Source: JAGQNT01 sp964426605 | Lineage (GTDB): Bacteria > Patescibacteriota > Saccharimonadia > Saccharimonadales > UBA4665 | Assembly: GCA_964426605.1 (NCBI GenBank) | Contig: CAYRQK010000001.1 | Span: 248,001 to 312,000, forward strand | DNA length: 64,000 bases | Reading direction: 5' to 3' | In this document: positions 49,356-58,514 of the stretch, piece by piece | How the letters are laid out: each line of letters starts with the position of its first letter | How positions within the stretch are numbered: the first letter of the stretch is position 1 | Program-made: the position numbers and the translations under genes | The notes under the pieces: model-generated | What the model saw: only the letters and a program-made list of their open reading frames with translations | The model's database searches: none | Told to the model about the DNA's origin: nothing

Positions 49356-52300
49356 ATGGCGAAACTTCAGCCAAGTGATTATGTGCATTTGCACAACCAT
49401 ACACAATACAGCTTGCTCGACGGACTGACTCGAGTACCTGATCTGCTCGATATGGTCAAAGACACCGGTATGGAAGCGGTGGCCAAGACGGATCACGGCA
49501 CGCTTAGCGGTACCATCGAGTTCTATAAAGGCGCTAAGGCTCGGGGCGTGAGACCTATTATCGGTATCGAGACCTATGTCGCCGCTCGCCGGCACACTGA
49601 TAAGGATCCCCAGAAAGACAAAAATCGTTTCCACCTGATAGTGTTAGCCATGAATAATACCGGCTATCAAAATTTGATGCAGCTGAGCACCACAGCCAAT
49701 CTTGACGGCTTTTATTACTATCCGCGCGTCGATCATGAGCTATTGGAGCGCTACAACGAGGGCCTGATTGTACTGAGCGCCTGCATGAGCGGTGAAGTGG
49801 GCGATGCCCTCAAAAATGGCGACTATGACAAAGCCAAGCAAGTTGCGCAGTGGTATCAGGGTGTGTTTGGTGATCGTTATTATTTGGAAATCCAAGACCA
49901 CGGCCATCCGGACAATCCACTGCCCAGTGCCGAGCAGCAAGGTATCAACGAGCAAGTGCTCAAATTGGGCAAAGAGCTGGGTATCAAAGTTGCGCTAACC
50001 TGCGACGCACACTATCTGAAGCACGAAGATCAGGATGCGCACGAGATTTTACTGTGTGTGGGTACCGGTTCGTTCCTGAGTGACGAGAGGCGTATGAGCC
50101 TCAAGGACTTTCCATTGCACGTGGTTAATCCGCAAGAACTCATTGACCGTTGGGGTGCTGATCACCCAGAAGTGATTACAACGACGAAAGAGATTGCCGA
50201 TCGTTGCGATGTCACCATTGAGCTTGGCAAGATTCTTATCCCTAAATTCCCGCTACCCGAGGGTGAAACCGACAAATCACATCTTCATACACTAGTGTGG
50301 CAGGGTCTGGCCTGGCGCTATGGCACCATTACGCCCCAAGAGCGTGATGTACTGAGCATAGCGGCAGCCAAGAAGTTGCTCAGTAAGGAGATCATAGAGC
50401 GAGCAGAGTACGAGCTGGGCGTCATGAACGACATGGGCTACAACGGCTATTTTTTGATTGTCCAAGACTTTATTAACTGGGGAAAAGACCAAGGTATTAT
50501 TTTCGGTCCAGGCCGTGGGAGTGCTGCCGGATCAATCGTGGCGTATGCCATCCGCATCACCGAAATTGAGCCACTTCAGTACAACTTGATGTTCGAGCGT
50601 TTCTTGAATCCGGGCCGTATCAGCATGCCCGATATTGACATTGATATCCAGGATACTCGCCGCGACGAAGTTATTCAGTACTGTGTGCAGAAATATGGGG
50701 CTTCTCGTGTGGCCAATATCGTGACGTTTGGCCGAATGTTTGCCCGCAATGCCATCCGCGATATCTCACGCGTACTGCAGGTACCCTACGCCGAGGCTGA
50801 CCGGTTGGCTAAGATGATTCCGCAGCCGGTACAGGGCCGACACGTGCCGCTGGCAAAATCGTTGCAGGACGACCCTGATCTCAAGCGCGAGTACGAAACC
50901 AACGAAACGAGCAAGCGGGTGCTCGACCAGGCGCTCATTCTCGAAGGTACGGTGCGTAGCCATGGTATCCACGCGGCTGGTGTGGTGATCGCTCCGGATG
51001 ACATCGTTAAGTTTGTGCCGCTGGAACGCGCCCAGAAAGGCGAAAATGTCATTGCTACGCAGTATCCGATGGGGCCGGTTGAGGAACTGGGACTCCTTAA
51101 AATGGATTTCTTGGGATTGTCTAACCTGACTATTTTGAATAATGCACTGCGTATTATTCGCAAAGTCTACAAGAAGAGTATCGAGCTGAGCAGTATCCCC
51201 AACGATGACCCAGAGACGTTTGGGTTACTGCAGCGAGGTGATACTACGGGCGTATTCCAGGTGGAATCAGCTGGCATGAAGCGCTATTTGCGCGAGCTGA
51301 AGCCGACGCTATTCGAGGATATCATTGCCATGAATGCGCTGTACCGCCCGGGTCCGATGTCGGAAATTCCACGTTTTATCGAGGGCAAGAATAATCCGCG
51401 TTCTATCCACTATTTGCACGAATCACTCGAACCTATTCTGAAAGATACCTATGGTGTGATGGTCTATCAGGAGCAGATCATCAAGCTGCTGCAACTGGTG
51501 GCTGGCTACACGGCGGGTGAAGCCGATTTGGTGCGTAAGGCGATTGGCAAGAAGAAGCGTAGCATTATGAATGCCGAAGAGCCCAAGTTTATTAAAGGTT
51601 GTGTAGCCAAAGGATTGACTGAGTCGCAAGCTAGCCAGCTGTGGGCGCAGATTCAACCGTTTGCTGACTACTCGTTTAATAAAGCACACGCGACTTGCTA
51701 CGCGCAGATTTCGTACTGGACGGCATATCTGAAAGCACACTATCCGTCGGCTTTTATGGCGGCAGTTATGACGAGCGATTACGATGACACTGATCGGCTG
51801 GCTATTGAGATCACCGAGTGCAAGAAGATGGGCATCGACGTGCTACCGCCTGACGTCAACGAATCATTCGTTGAGTTTGCGGTTGTACCCAAAACTGGCC
51901 AGATCCGTTTTGGTATGAAGGCAGTCAAGAATGTCGGTACCGCTGCCGTGGAAGAGATATTGCGGGCACGCGAGGAAGTCAGCCGATTTGAGTCACTCGA
52001 GCAATTCTTGGGTACCGTCAATACGCGTATCGTCAACCGCAAGACTATCGAGAGTCTTATGAAGGCAGGGGCGTTCGATCAGTTCAATGAGCGTGCCACA
52101 CTACTGCACAACCTCGATCTTATTATTGCCTATGCTGCGCGGCTGCAGAAGCAGTCACAGAGCGGTCAGGTTGATCTGTTCGGTGAGGCTCTTGATGAGG
52201 TTAGTGTCAAACCTACTTTGACACTCGAACAGCCCGTTGGCCCGGTCGATAGTCGAGAACAACTCCTCTGGGAGCGAGAGCTGCTTGGCCTGTATCTCAG

Positions 52301-52967
52301 TCGTCACCCGCTTGAAATTTTTGAGGATTATTTGGCCGAGCAAACGATCCCGCTCAATACACTGACTCCTGAGCACGACAGCCGAGCGGTTGTCATCGGA
52401 GGTTCTGTCGCCGATGTTCGCGAGATTATGACCAAAAACGGACAAAAGATGGCCTTTGTCCGTATCGAAGATCGCTTTGGTGAGGTCGAGGCCATCTTGT
52501 TCCCGAACAGTTACCAGCAGACAGTTGGGACATGGGAACGAGACAAAGTTGTACTGGTGCGAGGCAAGGTGAGTAGTAAAGATCGTGATGGCAATCCTGG
52601 CAGCGAGATCAAAATACTCGTTGATGACGCTCGCGAGATTACGGTCGAGCAGGCCGAACAATACCAGACAACAGGCAAGAAACGCAAGGTACCCAAGGTT
52701 GTGAAGCAAGCCAAAGTTAACGCGGCCGCTACTGTTACGGCGAACCCCAAGTTGTATATCAAGCTGCAGTCAGGCGGCGATACCCAGTCGCTCGTATCAC
52801 TCAAATCCGCTATCGATGAATTCCGTGGTGAGACTGATGTAGTACTGGTGCTTGGTGAGGCGGACAGTCGTCAGATCATCAAGCTGCCGGGCGGCATTGA
52901 TGCAAAGGCTGAGGTGATTAACAGGCTGAATGCGCTCGTCGGTGCCGATAACATCAAGCTGCAGTAG
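49356..52967 (+). CDS. dnaE: DNA polymerase III subunit alpha
   Basis: 1203 aa. Replicative polymerase, DnaE1 type. N-terminal PHP domain starts YVHLHNHTQYSLLDGL. The palm has GPGRGSAAGSIVAYA and the catalytic MPDIDIDIQD at about 424-433; KMDFLGLSNLTIL follows. The beta-clamp region and the tRNA-type OB fold (AVVIGGSVADVREIMTKNG near 1010) are in place. PHP metal residues HNH, DHGT and HTD-like look intact, so proofreading by PHP is possible. A single gene with a probable own promoter. Confidence 0.98.
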   Translation: MAKLQPSDYVHLHNHTQYSLLDGLTRVPDLLDMVKDTGMEAVAKTDHGTLSGTIEFYKGAKARGVRPIIGIETYVAARRHTDKDPQKDKNRFHLIVLAMNNTGYQNLMQLSTTANLDGFYYYPRVDHELLERYNEGLIVLSACMSGEVGDALKNGDYDKAKQVAQWYQGVFGDRYYLEIQDHGHPDNPLPSAEQQGINEQVLKLGKELGIKVALTCDAHYLKHEDQDAHEILLCVGTGSFLSDERRMSLKDFPLHVVNPQELIDRWGADHPEVITTTKEIADRCDVTIELGKILIPKFPLPEGETDKSHLHTLVWQGLAWRYGTITPQERDVLSIAAAKKLLSKEIIERAEYELGVMNDMGYNGYFLIVQDFINWGKDQGIIFGPGRGSAAGSIVAYAIRITEIEPLQYNLMFERFLNPGRISMPDIDIDIQDTRRDEVIQYCVQKYGASRVANIVTFGRMFARNAIRDISRVLQVPYAEADRLAKMIPQPVQGRHVPLAKSLQDDPDLKREYETNETSKRVLDQALILEGTVRSHGIHAAGVVIAPDDIVKFVPLERAQKGENVIATQYPMGPVEELGLLKMDFLGLSNLTILNNALRIIRKVYKKSIELSSIPNDDPETFGLLQRGDTTGVFQVESAGMKRYLRELKPTLFEDIIAMNALYRPGPMSEIPRFIEGKNNPRSIHYLHESLEPILKDTYGVMVYQEQIIKLLQLVAGYTAGEADLVRKAIGKKKRSIMNAEEPKFIKGCVAKGLTESQASQLWAQIQPFADYSFNKAHATCYAQISYWTAYLKAHYPSAFMAAVMTSDYDDTDRLAIEITECKKMGIDVLPPDVNESFVEFAVVPKTGQIRFGMKAVKNVGTAAVEEILRAREEVSRFESLEQFLGTVNTRIVNRKTIESLMKAGAFDQFNERATLLHNLDLIIAYAARLQKQSQSGQVDLFGEALDEVSVKPTLTLEQPVGPVDSREQLLWERELLGLYLSRHPLEIFEDYLAEQTIPLNTLTPEHDSRAVVIGGSVADVREIMTKNGQKMAFVRIEDRFGEVEAILFPNSYQQTVGTWERDKVVLVRGKVSSKDRDGNPGSEIKILVDDAREITVEQAEQYQTTGKKRKVPKVVKQAKVNAAATVTANPKLYIKLQSGGDTQSLVSLKSAIDEFRGETDVVLVLGEADSRQIIKLPGGIDAKAEVINRLNALVGADNIKLQ

Positions 52968-52969
52968 CG

Positions 52970-53872
52970 TTACATGATCATGCCGGCGGACCGGGTAAGT
53001 ATGAAGCCGGCCATTACAACGAGTAGTATGAGTGCATCGAATGTTGGGTGTTCCAATACGAATGCTTCACCTTTCACCAGGCTACGCCGCAGTTTGTAGG
53101 CGTGTCGTGTCACGAACAGCAAGGCTCCGACACTGGCGATACTGGCGACAGCAAAGGTCGCTAGGCTTGATTGTCCAGCAGGCAGCAGACCAATTCGTGA
53201 CACGTTCTGTGCCACGTCGTCTGCGCCCTTGACGGCATTTGTGGGCAACGACTGGGTGTAGGCAACTGGTGCGGCGTTGATTTGCGGCGTGGCGTACATG
53301 GCGACGACGATGGTTTCTGGCCCATGACCGACAAAGTTTGGTGAACTAGCGATGCCAAATCCGACTTGCTCGTAATGATTATTCAGGATATTGGCGCGGT
53401 GCTCGGGGCTGTGCATCCACGCGGTAAGGGTCGTGCTAGCATCATTAAAACCGTACGCCAGGTTCTCGCCGGCTCGTTCGTAGCTATATCCAGCAGCGGT
53501 GATAAATGACCATGGCGTCTTGCCATCCGGTGTATTGTGCGACCAAAAATTCTGGCTCACCATATCGTTGGCTTTAGCTTGTGCGGCGTTCGACAGGTTG
53601 GTATTAAGGCTCAGCGACTCTTCTTTGTAGACGAGCCGTTGACTGTTTGTTGAGGAGAGTAGGCTGACTGCAGATAGATCACTCGAAGTGCCCAATACGC
53701 CACTGCCGGGGTGCCATAGGGTGCTTACGATTAGGCCCACCCCAACAATGCTAAGTAGCGGCAAATACGGCCAATAATGCTTCAGATAGCGCTGGTCGTG
53801 TTTTTTGTGCTGCCCAGTACGTTTCTTGTGAGTGGTCGACGACCTTGGTTTTGGTTTGGTTGCGAACGCCAT
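52970..53872 (-). CDS. CAP/SCP domain membrane protein
   Basis: 300 aa. A basic Pro/Lys-rich start (about 1-45), one transmembrane helix (about 34-56), then a CAP domain about 85-200: AQAKANDMVSQNFWSHNTPD, YERAGENLAYGF, WMHSPEHRANILNNHY and VGFGIASSPNF. Two hydrophobic helices near 235-257 and 275-297 follow. CAP domains in bacteria are extracellular and may bind lipids or cleave peptides. Tail to tail with dnaE. A TATAGT at about 53915 may start a 39-base leader. Confidence 0.9.
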   Translation of the reverse strand: MAFATKPKPRSSTTHKKRTGQHKKHDQRYLKHYWPYLPLLSIVGVGLIVSTLWHPGSGVLGTSSDLSAVSLLSSTNSQRLVYKEESLSLNTNLSNAAQAKANDMVSQNFWSHNTPDGKTPWSFITAAGYSYERAGENLAYGFNDASTTLTAWMHSPEHRANILNNHYEQVGFGIASSPNFVGHGPETIVVAMYATPQINAAPVAYTQSLPTNAVKGADDVAQNVSRIGLLPAGQSSLATFAVASIASVGALLFVTRHAYKLRRSLVKGEAFVLEHPTFDALILLVVMAGFILTRSAGMIM

Positions 53873-53919
53873 AGTTTTGGTTTTAGATTTTATTACCTTC
53901 TACTATAGCACAAGCGAGA

Positions 53920-54420
53920 TTATTTTTTGTCAATAAGCATGAGCTGGTACATGGCCATAGCCGCGGCTTGCACAACGTTAAACGACTCTTTGTGGCCTCG
54001 CATCGGTATCTCAAGTGTGGTATCAACATGCTTGAGTAGTTCTGGTTCAATGCCCTCAACCTCACGGCCGAGTAGCAGGGCAAGCTTCTGGGGTGATTTG
54101 AAATCTGGTAACGGGATTGATTCGGCTGTTTGTTCGAGTGCGGCTATATGGTAGCCATCTGACCGTAATGATTTTATGATCTGCAGCACATCGGCTTCGT
54201 GCTCCCAGTGCACCATATCCTCAGCGCCGAGCGCTGTTTTGTGGATTTGCGCAGTCAACTTGCGCGCGATATGGGGTAGTCGTGTATCGGCGGAGCTCAT
54301 AGGATAGGGCGTGTATCCTGTAAAATATACACCTTTCACACCCAGACCTTCGGCGGTACGCAGTAGCGAGCCAACATTGTGACAGCTGCGAATATCGTGG
54401 GCGATGAGTACGAGATACAT
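53920..54420 (-). CDS. SpoU/TrmH family RNA methyltransferase
   Basis: 166 aa; the start at 54420 is chosen because TATAGT ends 7 bases upstream. The longer frame from 54453 would add 11 residues. SPOUT fold with motif 1 HDIRSCHNVGSLLRTAEGLG, motif 2 LALLLGREVEGIEPELL and motif 3 IPMRGHKESFNVVQAAAMAM, the trefoil-knot AdoMet site. It probably 2'-O-methylates tRNA or rRNA. Without a substrate-binding extension it is a minimal member; TrmL-like is one option. Confidence 0.9.
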   Translation of the reverse strand: MYLVLIAHDIRSCHNVGSLLRTAEGLGVKGVYFTGYTPYPMSSADTRLPHIARKLTAQIHKTALGAEDMVHWEHEADVLQIIKSLRSDGYHIAALEQTAESIPLPDFKSPQKLALLLGREVEGIEPELLKHVDTTLEIPMRGHKESFNVVQAAAMAMYQLMLIDKK

Positions 54421-54427
54421 GCCAGCA

Positions 54428-54433
54428 ACTATA
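54428..54433 (-). promoter_or_regulatory. -10 TATAGT, leaderless methyltransferase promoter
   Basis: Minus-strand TATAGT ends 7 bases before ATG 54420. Confidence 0.5.
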
Positions 54434-54468
54434 TACGTGATGACGTGGCGCACAAAACGGTTATGCCT

Positions 54469-54474
54469 TATACT
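54469..54474 (+). promoter_or_regulatory. -10 TATACT, pilB-like gene promoter
   Basis: TATACT ends 10 bases before ATG 54485, giving a leader of about three bases. Divergent to the methyltransferase promoter. Confidence 0.5.
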
Positions 54475-54484
54475 GCCTAGTTAG

Positions 54485-56089
54485 ATGAGTCAGGATGCCC
54501 GCCATGATGAAGAATTGTCAACCCAACGCCGCGCGCGTATTTTGGGGATGGATTATTACGATACATCAGCGAGTGAAATCAAACTGTTCCCCGATCTGTT
54601 AACCAATCAGGAAATGTACGACACGCGGGTCGTACCGCTGCGAGTTGACGAGAGCCACATTTTGTTTGGCATTACAACTACGACCTCGCAACCGACGCTG
54701 CAAAAACTAGTCCAGCACTTTATCGACCAGCGCATCTCATTCGCCATCATCTCAGACACTGGTTATCGCGACTATATGCGTACCTATGATCCGCCCGAAA
54801 AGGTGGTATATCACGACATTTCAATTACGGGCGGTAATGGCCAGGATCTACTGCAGCAAGTTTCGGCCATGCTCGAACAGGTCCAGGCCGACGATATGCT
54901 GGCCTATCTGGTGGCGCAGGCTCACCGTTTGGGCTCCAGTGATATACATATTGAGTCCGGCCACGACGATGTGCGTATTCGTTTCCGTATCGATGGTGTG
55001 TTGCACACCATTGCCCGGCTCAACTTCGACAAGCAGCGAGTGCTGATCGCTGCTATTGCTAGCGCCGGCAACATCAGCACTGGCTCGGATGAAGCGCAGC
55101 AAGGCCACATCGATCAGCGAGTTACGATGGCCGATGGCGGGCAGGTAGATATCAACGTCCGTCTCGAGACAGTACCAACGGTCAACGGCATGGATATTGT
55201 GATGCGCCTGTTCAACATGGACCAGTCTATGTACACGCTCGATAGGCTCGGTCTTAGTCAACAAGAGCGGGCGATTGTCGACGATATTATTGCTAAACCC
55301 AGTGGCCTAGTTATGATTGTTGGTCCCACGGGCTCCGGCAAAACCACGACACTGTACTCCATGCTCAATTCACTCAATAGTGATGAGCGCAAGATTATTA
55401 CCATCGAGGATCCGGTTGAATATCAGTTCGAGGGTATCTCGCAGATCTCGGTACGCAGCTCTGAGACTGGCAATGACAGTAGCTTTGCAGATAAACTCCG
55501 GGCTACGTTGCGCCTGGATCCCGACATCATCATGATCGGTGAGATTCGTGACAATGACACCGCTCGCACGGCGTTGCAGGCGGCGCTCACGGGCCACTTG
55601 GTACTGTGTACGTTTCACGCCTCGTCGGCTGCGGCGGCCCTGACGCGTTTGACTGATATCATCGGCCAGAATCCGTTGTTTGTCTCAGCCATTCGCCTGG
55701 TGATGGCCCAGCGACTCATCCGTCACCTGGACGATGAAAGCAAGCAGGCCTATCAACCGTCTGAGGCAGAGATGCGTCAAGTGCGCCAAGTTATCGATAC
55801 CTTGCCTACGGGTGTTGAGCGCCCTAATCTCGACGGTTTACAACTGTACAAGCCCGGCCAGTCGCCCAGCAATCCATTTGGCTTCACTGGTCAGATGGCT
55901 ATCCGCGAGCAGTTCACTATGTCTGCTGACCTGCGTCAGTTACTCGAAGGCGCTCAGCAGTCGCTCACTACTCAACAGATCGAAGAAGCCGCCAGCCGCA
56001 GCGGTATGCGTACTATGTTGCAGGATGCCGTGCTCAAGGTTTGTGCTGGCGAAACAAGCCTCGACGAAATCTATCGCGTCGTTGGCTGA
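54485..56089 (+). CDS. PilB/GspE-type secretion ATPase
   Basis: 534 aa. It powers type IV pilus or pseudopilus assembly. An N-terminal GSPII_E-type domain (about 1-120), then the ATPase core: Walker A GPTGSGKTTTLYSML near 279, the Asp box DPVEYQFEGISQIS, Walker B with DIIMIGEIRDNDTARTA near 350 and the His box LCTFHASSAAAALTRL. The zinc tetracysteine motif of PilB is not present; its positions read LIRHLDDESKQ and KPGQSPSN. It likely serves the pilin-like proteins of this window. No pilC, pilM or prepilin peptidase is adjacent. Confidence 0.93.
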   Translation: MSQDARHDEELSTQRRARILGMDYYDTSASEIKLFPDLLTNQEMYDTRVVPLRVDESHILFGITTTTSQPTLQKLVQHFIDQRISFAIISDTGYRDYMRTYDPPEKVVYHDISITGGNGQDLLQQVSAMLEQVQADDMLAYLVAQAHRLGSSDIHIESGHDDVRIRFRIDGVLHTIARLNFDKQRVLIAAIASAGNISTGSDEAQQGHIDQRVTMADGGQVDINVRLETVPTVNGMDIVMRLFNMDQSMYTLDRLGLSQQERAIVDDIIAKPSGLVMIVGPTGSGKTTTLYSMLNSLNSDERKIITIEDPVEYQFEGISQISVRSSETGNDSSFADKLRATLRLDPDIIMIGEIRDNDTARTALQAALTGHLVLCTFHASSAAAALTRLTDIIGQNPLFVSAIRLVMAQRLIRHLDDESKQAYQPSEAEMRQVRQVIDTLPTGVERPNLDGLQLYKPGQSPSNPFGFTGQMAIREQFTMSADLRQLLEGAQQSLTTQQIEEAASRSGMRTMLQDAVLKVCAGETSLDEIYRVVG

Positions 56090-56094
56090 GTTTA

Positions 56095-57234
56095 TTACCT
56101 AATGACTTTGGCGATGGCGTCTCTGATACCGGGTACGTCGATGCGGGGGATGATTTGGTCGGCGGTTGGATGTTCGACGAAGGCTGCCAGCGCTTCGGCG
56201 GCGGCGATTTTGTGTTCGTCGGTGATTTGCTGTACACGGTTGTCGAGTGCCCCGCGGAAGATGCCGGGGAAAACCAGGGCGTTATTAACCTGGTTTGGGA
56301 AGTCACTGCGACCGGTTGCTACCACGGCGGCACCTGCCACTTTAGCCTCATCTGGCATAATCTCGGGCGTCGGGTTGGCCATGGCAAAAATAATCGGATC
56401 CTTGGCCATGGTCTTAATCATATCAGCGGTCAGCAAGCCGGGTTGTGATACGCCGATGAACACATCAGCATCCTTGATGGCGTCAGCCAGTGATCCATCG
56501 ATGTTGTCTTGATTGGCAAACTCCAATAGACGGCGCTTTGACTTATTGACGTCGCTACGGTTTTGGCTGATGATGCCCTTGCTGTCGACGGCGATAATCT
56601 GTGGTTGTGCGTATTCCTGCAGTAACTTAGCAATAGCTACGCCAGCGGCGCCAGCTCCAACGATGACAACCTTGCAGTCCTTTAGTTGACGGCCGGTAAC
56701 TTTGCAGGCATTAATAAGCCCGGCCAGTGCGACGATGGCCGTACCGTGCTGGTCGTCATGCATCACGGGTATCGACAAATCAGCCCTCAGCCGGTCCTCG
56801 ACCTCAAAGCAGATCGGGGCGGCGATGTCTTCCAGGTTAATCCCGCCAAAGCTCGGAGCGATGGCCTTCACGGCCGCTACGATCTCATCGGCGCTATGCA
56901 CGTCTAGTACGATTGGTACGGCATCAATCCCACCAAATTGCTTGAATAACAACGACTTGCCTTCCATGACGGGCAGAGCCCCCAGCGGGCCGAGATTACC
57001 CAGGCCGAGTACCGCTGAGCCATCGCTCACCACAGCCACGCTGTTGTTAAGCCACGTATAGTCGCGCGCCTCATCTGGGTGCTTGGCCACATACGACGAC
57101 ACTGCGCCGACACCGGGTGTGTAATCCAATTTTAATTTGTCGAACGTAAACTCCGGGTCCTTCAGTTCGACCGAAATTTTACCGCGTAGTTGTTTATGAC
57201 GCGCGAGCGCCGCTTCAGAAATATCAGGCATCAT
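56095..57234 (-). CDS. Malic enzyme (NAD(P)-dependent, short form)
   Basis: 379 aa. It converts malate to pyruvate and CO2. LDYTPGVGAVSSYVA holds the catalytic Tyr, FGGINLEDIAAPICFEVE with VMHDDQHGTAIVAL holds the metal site, and VVIVGAGAAGVAIAKLLQ binds the cofactor. The length fits the short bacterial ME type without a phosphotransacetylase domain. Shine-Dalgarno GGAGAG precedes two adjacent ATG codons. A CO2-forming route to pyruvate in a limited metabolism. Convergent with the PilB-like gene (5-base gap). Confidence 0.95.
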   Translation of the reverse strand: MMPDISEAALARHKQLRGKISVELKDPEFTFDKLKLDYTPGVGAVSSYVAKHPDEARDYTWLNNSVAVVSDGSAVLGLGNLGPLGALPVMEGKSLLFKQFGGIDAVPIVLDVHSADEIVAAVKAIAPSFGGINLEDIAAPICFEVEDRLRADLSIPVMHDDQHGTAIVALAGLINACKVTGRQLKDCKVVIVGAGAAGVAIAKLLQEYAQPQIIAVDSKGIISQNRSDVNKSKRRLLEFANQDNIDGSLADAIKDADVFIGVSQPGLLTADMIKTMAKDPIIFAMANPTPEIMPDEAKVAGAAVVATGRSDFPNQVNNALVFPGIFRGALDNRVQQITDEHKIAAAEALAAFVEHPTADQIIPRIDVPGIRDAIAKVIR

Positions 57235-57253
57235 CTCTCCAATCCTTCTTGTT

Positions 57254-57259
57254 TATTGT
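57254..57259 (-). promoter_or_regulatory. -10 TACAAT, malic enzyme promoter
   Basis: Minus-strand TACAAT predicts a 12-base leader with Shine-Dalgarno GGAGAG before ATG 57234. Confidence 0.5.
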
Positions 57260-57308
57260 AGCGATTCGATTCGCGTAAAGCGATATTGTTCTCCACTAAC
57301 AGATGTGT

Positions 57309-57314
57309 TATACT
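57309..57314 (+). promoter_or_regulatory. Extended -10 (TGT TATACT), rplS promoter
   Basis: TATACT with TGT upstream. The leader of about 33 bases contains AAGGAA before ATG 57355. Confidence 0.6.
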
Positions 57315-57354
57315 TGCCCCAAGTGAAATAGTAGTGTAAGGAAAACTCAAGTCT

Positions 57355-57882
57355 ATGGATTCTATTGTCAAAAAAATCAGTGATAGTTACAAAAAGCCGG
57401 CGGTTGTTGATGTCCGCAGTGGTGACACCGTCAAAGTCCACCAGAAAATCCGCGAAGGCAGCAAAGAACGCGTCCAGATCTTCCAAGGTCTCGTTATCCG
57501 TACAGATAAAAAGGGTAGCCACACGAGTCGCATCACAGTTCGCCGTATTGCCAGCGGGGTTGGTGTCGAGAAGAGCTTCTTACTGCACAGCCCACTTGTT
57601 TTGAAAGTTGAGATAACCAAGCGTAGCAAAGTTCGCCGCAACTACCTGACGTACATGCGTGGTCTGACTGGTAAGTCGGCTCGCCTAACCGGCCTCGACT
57701 TTGACCGCCAGGCAGTTAATGATGTTCGCGATCTGGAGGCTGAGAAGGCAGAGGAAGAAGCCAAAGCTGCCATTGCTGCCGAAGCTGAAGCCAAAGCAGC
57801 CGAGAAAGCCGCCGAAGAGGCCGAACTCGCCGCTAAGGCTGCCGCTGTCGAAGCTGCTCACGAACAAGCCAAAGCCAAATAG
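57355..57882 (+). CDS. rplS: 50S ribosomal protein L19 with Ala/Glu/Lys tail
   Basis: 175 aa, where usual L19 is about 115. The core (1-115) shows SGDTVKVHQKIREGSKERVQ, RRIASGVGVEKSFLLHSP and KVRRNYLTYMRGLTGKSARL. Residues about 125-175 are almost only Ala, Glu and Lys and would form a long charged helix. L19 sits at the subunit interface, so the tail may reach across the ribosome or bind a partner. Transcribed alone and followed by a terminator at 57907. Confidence 0.96.
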   Translation: MDSIVKKISDSYKKPAVVDVRSGDTVKVHQKIREGSKERVQIFQGLVIRTDKKGSHTSRITVRRIASGVGVEKSFLLHSPLVLKVEITKRSKVRRNYLTYMRGLTGKSARLTGLDFDRQAVNDVRDLEAEKAEEEAKAAIAAEAEAKAAEKAAEEAELAAKAAAVEAAHEQAKAK

Positions 57883-57906
57883 CTTTTACGAGATTTCAGA
57901 TATGAT

Positions 57907-57933
57907 AATGCCCCTGCCACTGGCGGGGCATTT
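57907..57933 (+). terminator. rplS terminator hairpin
   Basis: AATGCCCC/GGGGCATT, 8 bp, with an inner GCC/GGC helix and loop ACT, followed by TT. It lies 25 bases after the rplS stop. The short T-run makes it moderately strong. A similar GCCCC/GGGGC hairpin is at 14267. Confidence 0.55.
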
Positions 57934-58075
57934 AGATACGCAAGGGGGAAGGACAGAGCGGGTAGATGTGAGGGCAAGAGAGCGAGCATGAATGCTCAAG
58001 CGTTTCTTGTAACTCAAAGTCCAGGGCTTACAGGGAAACAGATCGTCGTTGTCTGCTCCCCGCGGCCAGGATCAT

Positions 58076-58489
58076 TTAGTAGATACTGAGCGGCATGTAT
58101 GCCTCATGGACACCAGTGGCATCCATATGACCGATAAAGGTAAATGATGAAGGTAGTAATGCTTTCAATGTTTGGGCCTGTTCTTCGATGGTTGATGGTG
58201 ATTCATAGGTTGCAGCACTAAAAATCCAGCGGACACGGCAGTTTGGGCAACGAATTTGCACATGCGGTTTGACGCTGTTGCCACAGTTGCCACACAAAAA
58301 CTCCAACTCACTCACTAGGAGCGTATGATAGAGCAATACCTGCGTGGCCCTGGTTTGGGCTTCCCTAGTCTCCTGCATTGTAATGTCCAAGAGTTTCTCC
58401 CACTCTGTCACGTGTTTCGGCAATGTGCCAAAACCTATCCAAGCATACCGGACTCTGATCGTGCATGATATTAAATTACGTACAGACAC
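58076..58489 (-). CDS. Zinc-ribbon-like hypothetical protein, up to 137 aa
   Basis: Unnamed protein with a treble-clef or ribbon motif: C-x2-C (CGNCGN) then CPNC, 17 residues apart, near residues 66-84. The part before it is helical (MQETREAQTRATQVLLYHTL), and the C-terminus has a mixed region. The first codon is uncertain: GTG 58489 gives 137 aa; the inner ATG 58378 gives 100 aa beginning MQETREAQ. Divergent to rnhB. The C-terminal PLSIY end is short. A DNA- or RNA-binding role is only a guess. Confidence 0.5.
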   Translation of the reverse strand: MSVRNLISCTIRVRYAWIGFGTLPKHVTEWEKLLDITMQETREAQTRATQVLLYHTLLVSELEFLCGNCGNSVKPHVQIRCPNCRVRWIFSAATYESPSTIEEQAQTLKALLPSSFTFIGHMDATGVHEAYMPLSIY

Positions 58490-58502
58490 GGTGTGCAGTT
58501 GC

Positions 58503-58508
58503 TATAAT
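58503..58508 (+). promoter_or_regulatory. Extended -10 (TGC TATAAT), leaderless rnhB promoter
   Basis: Consensus TATAAT with TGC upstream ends 6 bases before ATG 58515. It fixes the start and rejects the longer frame from 58344. Confidence 0.65.
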
Positions 58509-58514
58509 GGCCTT

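Noticed and set aside
57988..58089. 33-codon frame starting MNAQAFLVTQSPGL after rplS
   Set aside because: No Shine-Dalgarno and no -10 at the leaderless distance; it overlaps the end of the zinc-ribbon gene. Kept as noncoding.
58344..58514. Extended N-terminus for RNase HII
   Set aside because: The added 57 residues do not match the family and the consensus extended -10 lies inside this stretch just before ATG 58515.
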